Shown here: in pieces, positions 6,595 through 7,150 of the stretch
Position numbering within the stretch: position 1 is the first letter of the stretch
How the letters are laid out: the number at the start of each line of letters is the position of its first letter
NCBI GenBank assembly: GCA_020442095.1
Contig: JAGRKY010000101.1
Location: forward strand, 1-7,150
Reading direction: 5' to 3'
Origin: Bauldia sp.
GTDB lineage: Bacteria > Pseudomonadota > Alphaproteobacteria > Rhizobiales > Kaistiaceae
DNA: 7,150 nucleotides
Notes under the pieces: generated by a model
The model's input: the letters and a program-made list of their open reading frames with translations, nothing else
Database searches by the model: none
Told to the model about the DNA's origin: nothing
Translations under genes and position numbers: made by a program

Positions 6595-7150
6595 ATGTCT
6601 TGCCGAGGAGACGCGAGACGCGCTCCGCAACCGCCTCGGGCGTGATCCCGAGCTTCTGATACAGGATTTCGGCCGGGGCCGAGGCACCGAAACGGGTCAA
6701 ACCGACGACGTCGTCGGCGAATTCGTACCAATTATAGGGCGCAGCCGCCTCGACGGCGACGGTCGGCATGCCGGTCGGCAGCACGGCTTCACGCTCCGCC
6801 GCCGGCCGGTTGCGGAAGATTTCCACGCAGGGCATCGAGACGACCCGAGCTTCGATGCCTTGTTTGGCGAGCAGGTCCCGTGCGCCGAGCGCGACCTCGA
6901 CCTCCGAACCGGTGGCGATGATCGCCGCCGCGTCGCCCGGGGCGATCACCGTCGCGCCCTTGCCGACGTCGACGAGGGAAGCGTCGAGGATCGGCAAGCC
7001 CTGGCGCGACAGCACCAGAACCGTCGGCCCGTCATGGGCGAGGGCTTCCGCCCAGGCCTGGGCGGTTTCGTTGGCGTCGGCGGGGCGGATGACCCGAAGG
7101 CCCGGCGTCGCCCGCATGCTCGCCAGATGCTCGATCGGCTGGTGGGTCGG
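6593..7150 (-). CDS. tkt: Transketolase, C-terminal part (5' end outside window)
   Basis: The frame is open to the right edge, giving 185 residues of the C-terminal end of a protein that in full is about 650-700 residues. The edge begins with PTHQPIEHLAS (7118-7150), the substrate-binding loop containing a conserved His of transketolase. Then come RPADANE (about 7070-7090), VLSRQGLP (about 7000-7023), ATGSEVEVA (about 6890-6916), VSMPC (about 6830-6844) and RFGASAPAEILY (about 6662-6697). The last four lie in the C-terminal domain typical of transketolases. The enzyme moves two-carbon units between ketose and aldose phosphates using thiamine diphosphate; the cofactor-binding part is outside the window. 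It is the most upstream operon gene seen, ending 9 bases before tal. The operon promoter is therefore expected beyond the window. Confidence 0.95.
   Translation of the reverse strand, partial: PTHQPIEHLASMRATPGLRVIRPADANETAQAWAEALAHDGPTVLVLSRQGLPILDASLVDVGKGATVIAPGDAAAIIATGSEVEVALGARDLLAKQGIEARVVSMPCVEIFRNRPAAEREAVLPTGMPTVAVEAAAPYNWYEFADDVVGLTRFGASAPAEILYQKLGITPEAVAERVSRLLGKT

Noticed and set aside
1..7150. Frameshifts, pseudogenes, insertion sequences, tRNA genes or CRISPR repeats
   Set aside because: Every main gene reads through without interruption and has its key residues; no terminal inverted repeats, spaced direct repeats or cloverleaf sequences were seen, and the gaps are too short to hold them.

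Overview
The window is GC-rich (codon third positions mostly G or C) and looks like a chromosomal segment of an alphaproteobacterium, most likely in Hyphomicrobiales or a neighbouring order. This rests on the protein types, the base composition, and a gene order that recalls the tkt-tal-gnd-zwf-pgl clusters of alphaproteobacteria such as acetic acid bacteria. The species cannot be named from the sequence alone. It is almost fully coding; no gap exceeds about 60 bases, and no RNA gene, mobile element, CRISPR array or phage feature was seen.

Layout: positions 1-945 (+) hold the 3' part of a mandelate racemase/muconate lactonizing enzyme-type member of the enolase superfamily, probably a sugar-acid dehydratase. 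A 46-base gap with a GC-rich hairpin separates it from a convergent, tightly packed operon on the minus strand. That operon runs from the right edge leftwards: tkt (transketolase, 3' part only) - tal (transaldolase) - gnd (short-form 6-phosphogluconate dehydrogenase) - zwf (glucose-6-phosphate dehydrogenase) - a histidine phosphatase - pgl (6-phosphogluconolactonase) - ppgK (polyphosphate glucokinase-like ROK kinase). Gaps are 9, 56, 50, 16 and 0 bases, then an 8-base overlap. The promoter must lie upstream of the window or inside the unseen part of tkt or beyond.

Together the genes form a nearly complete glucose-to-pentose-phosphate route. A kinase that probably uses polyphosphate makes glucose 6-phosphate; zwf, pgl and gnd oxidise and decarboxylate it to ribulose 5-phosphate; tkt and tal interconvert the sugar phosphates. 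Ribose-5-phosphate isomerase, ribulose-5-phosphate epimerase and phosphoglucose isomerase are not in the window. No Entner-Doudoroff gene is seen here.

The most interesting points are three. Both dehydrogenases carry residues at the cofactor-selecting site that suggest NAD+ rather than strict NADP+ use. A histidine phosphatase of unknown substrate is embedded between zwf and pgl. The operon ends in a probable polyphosphate-dependent kinase. These are variations on known chemistry; I do not see a wholly new system.
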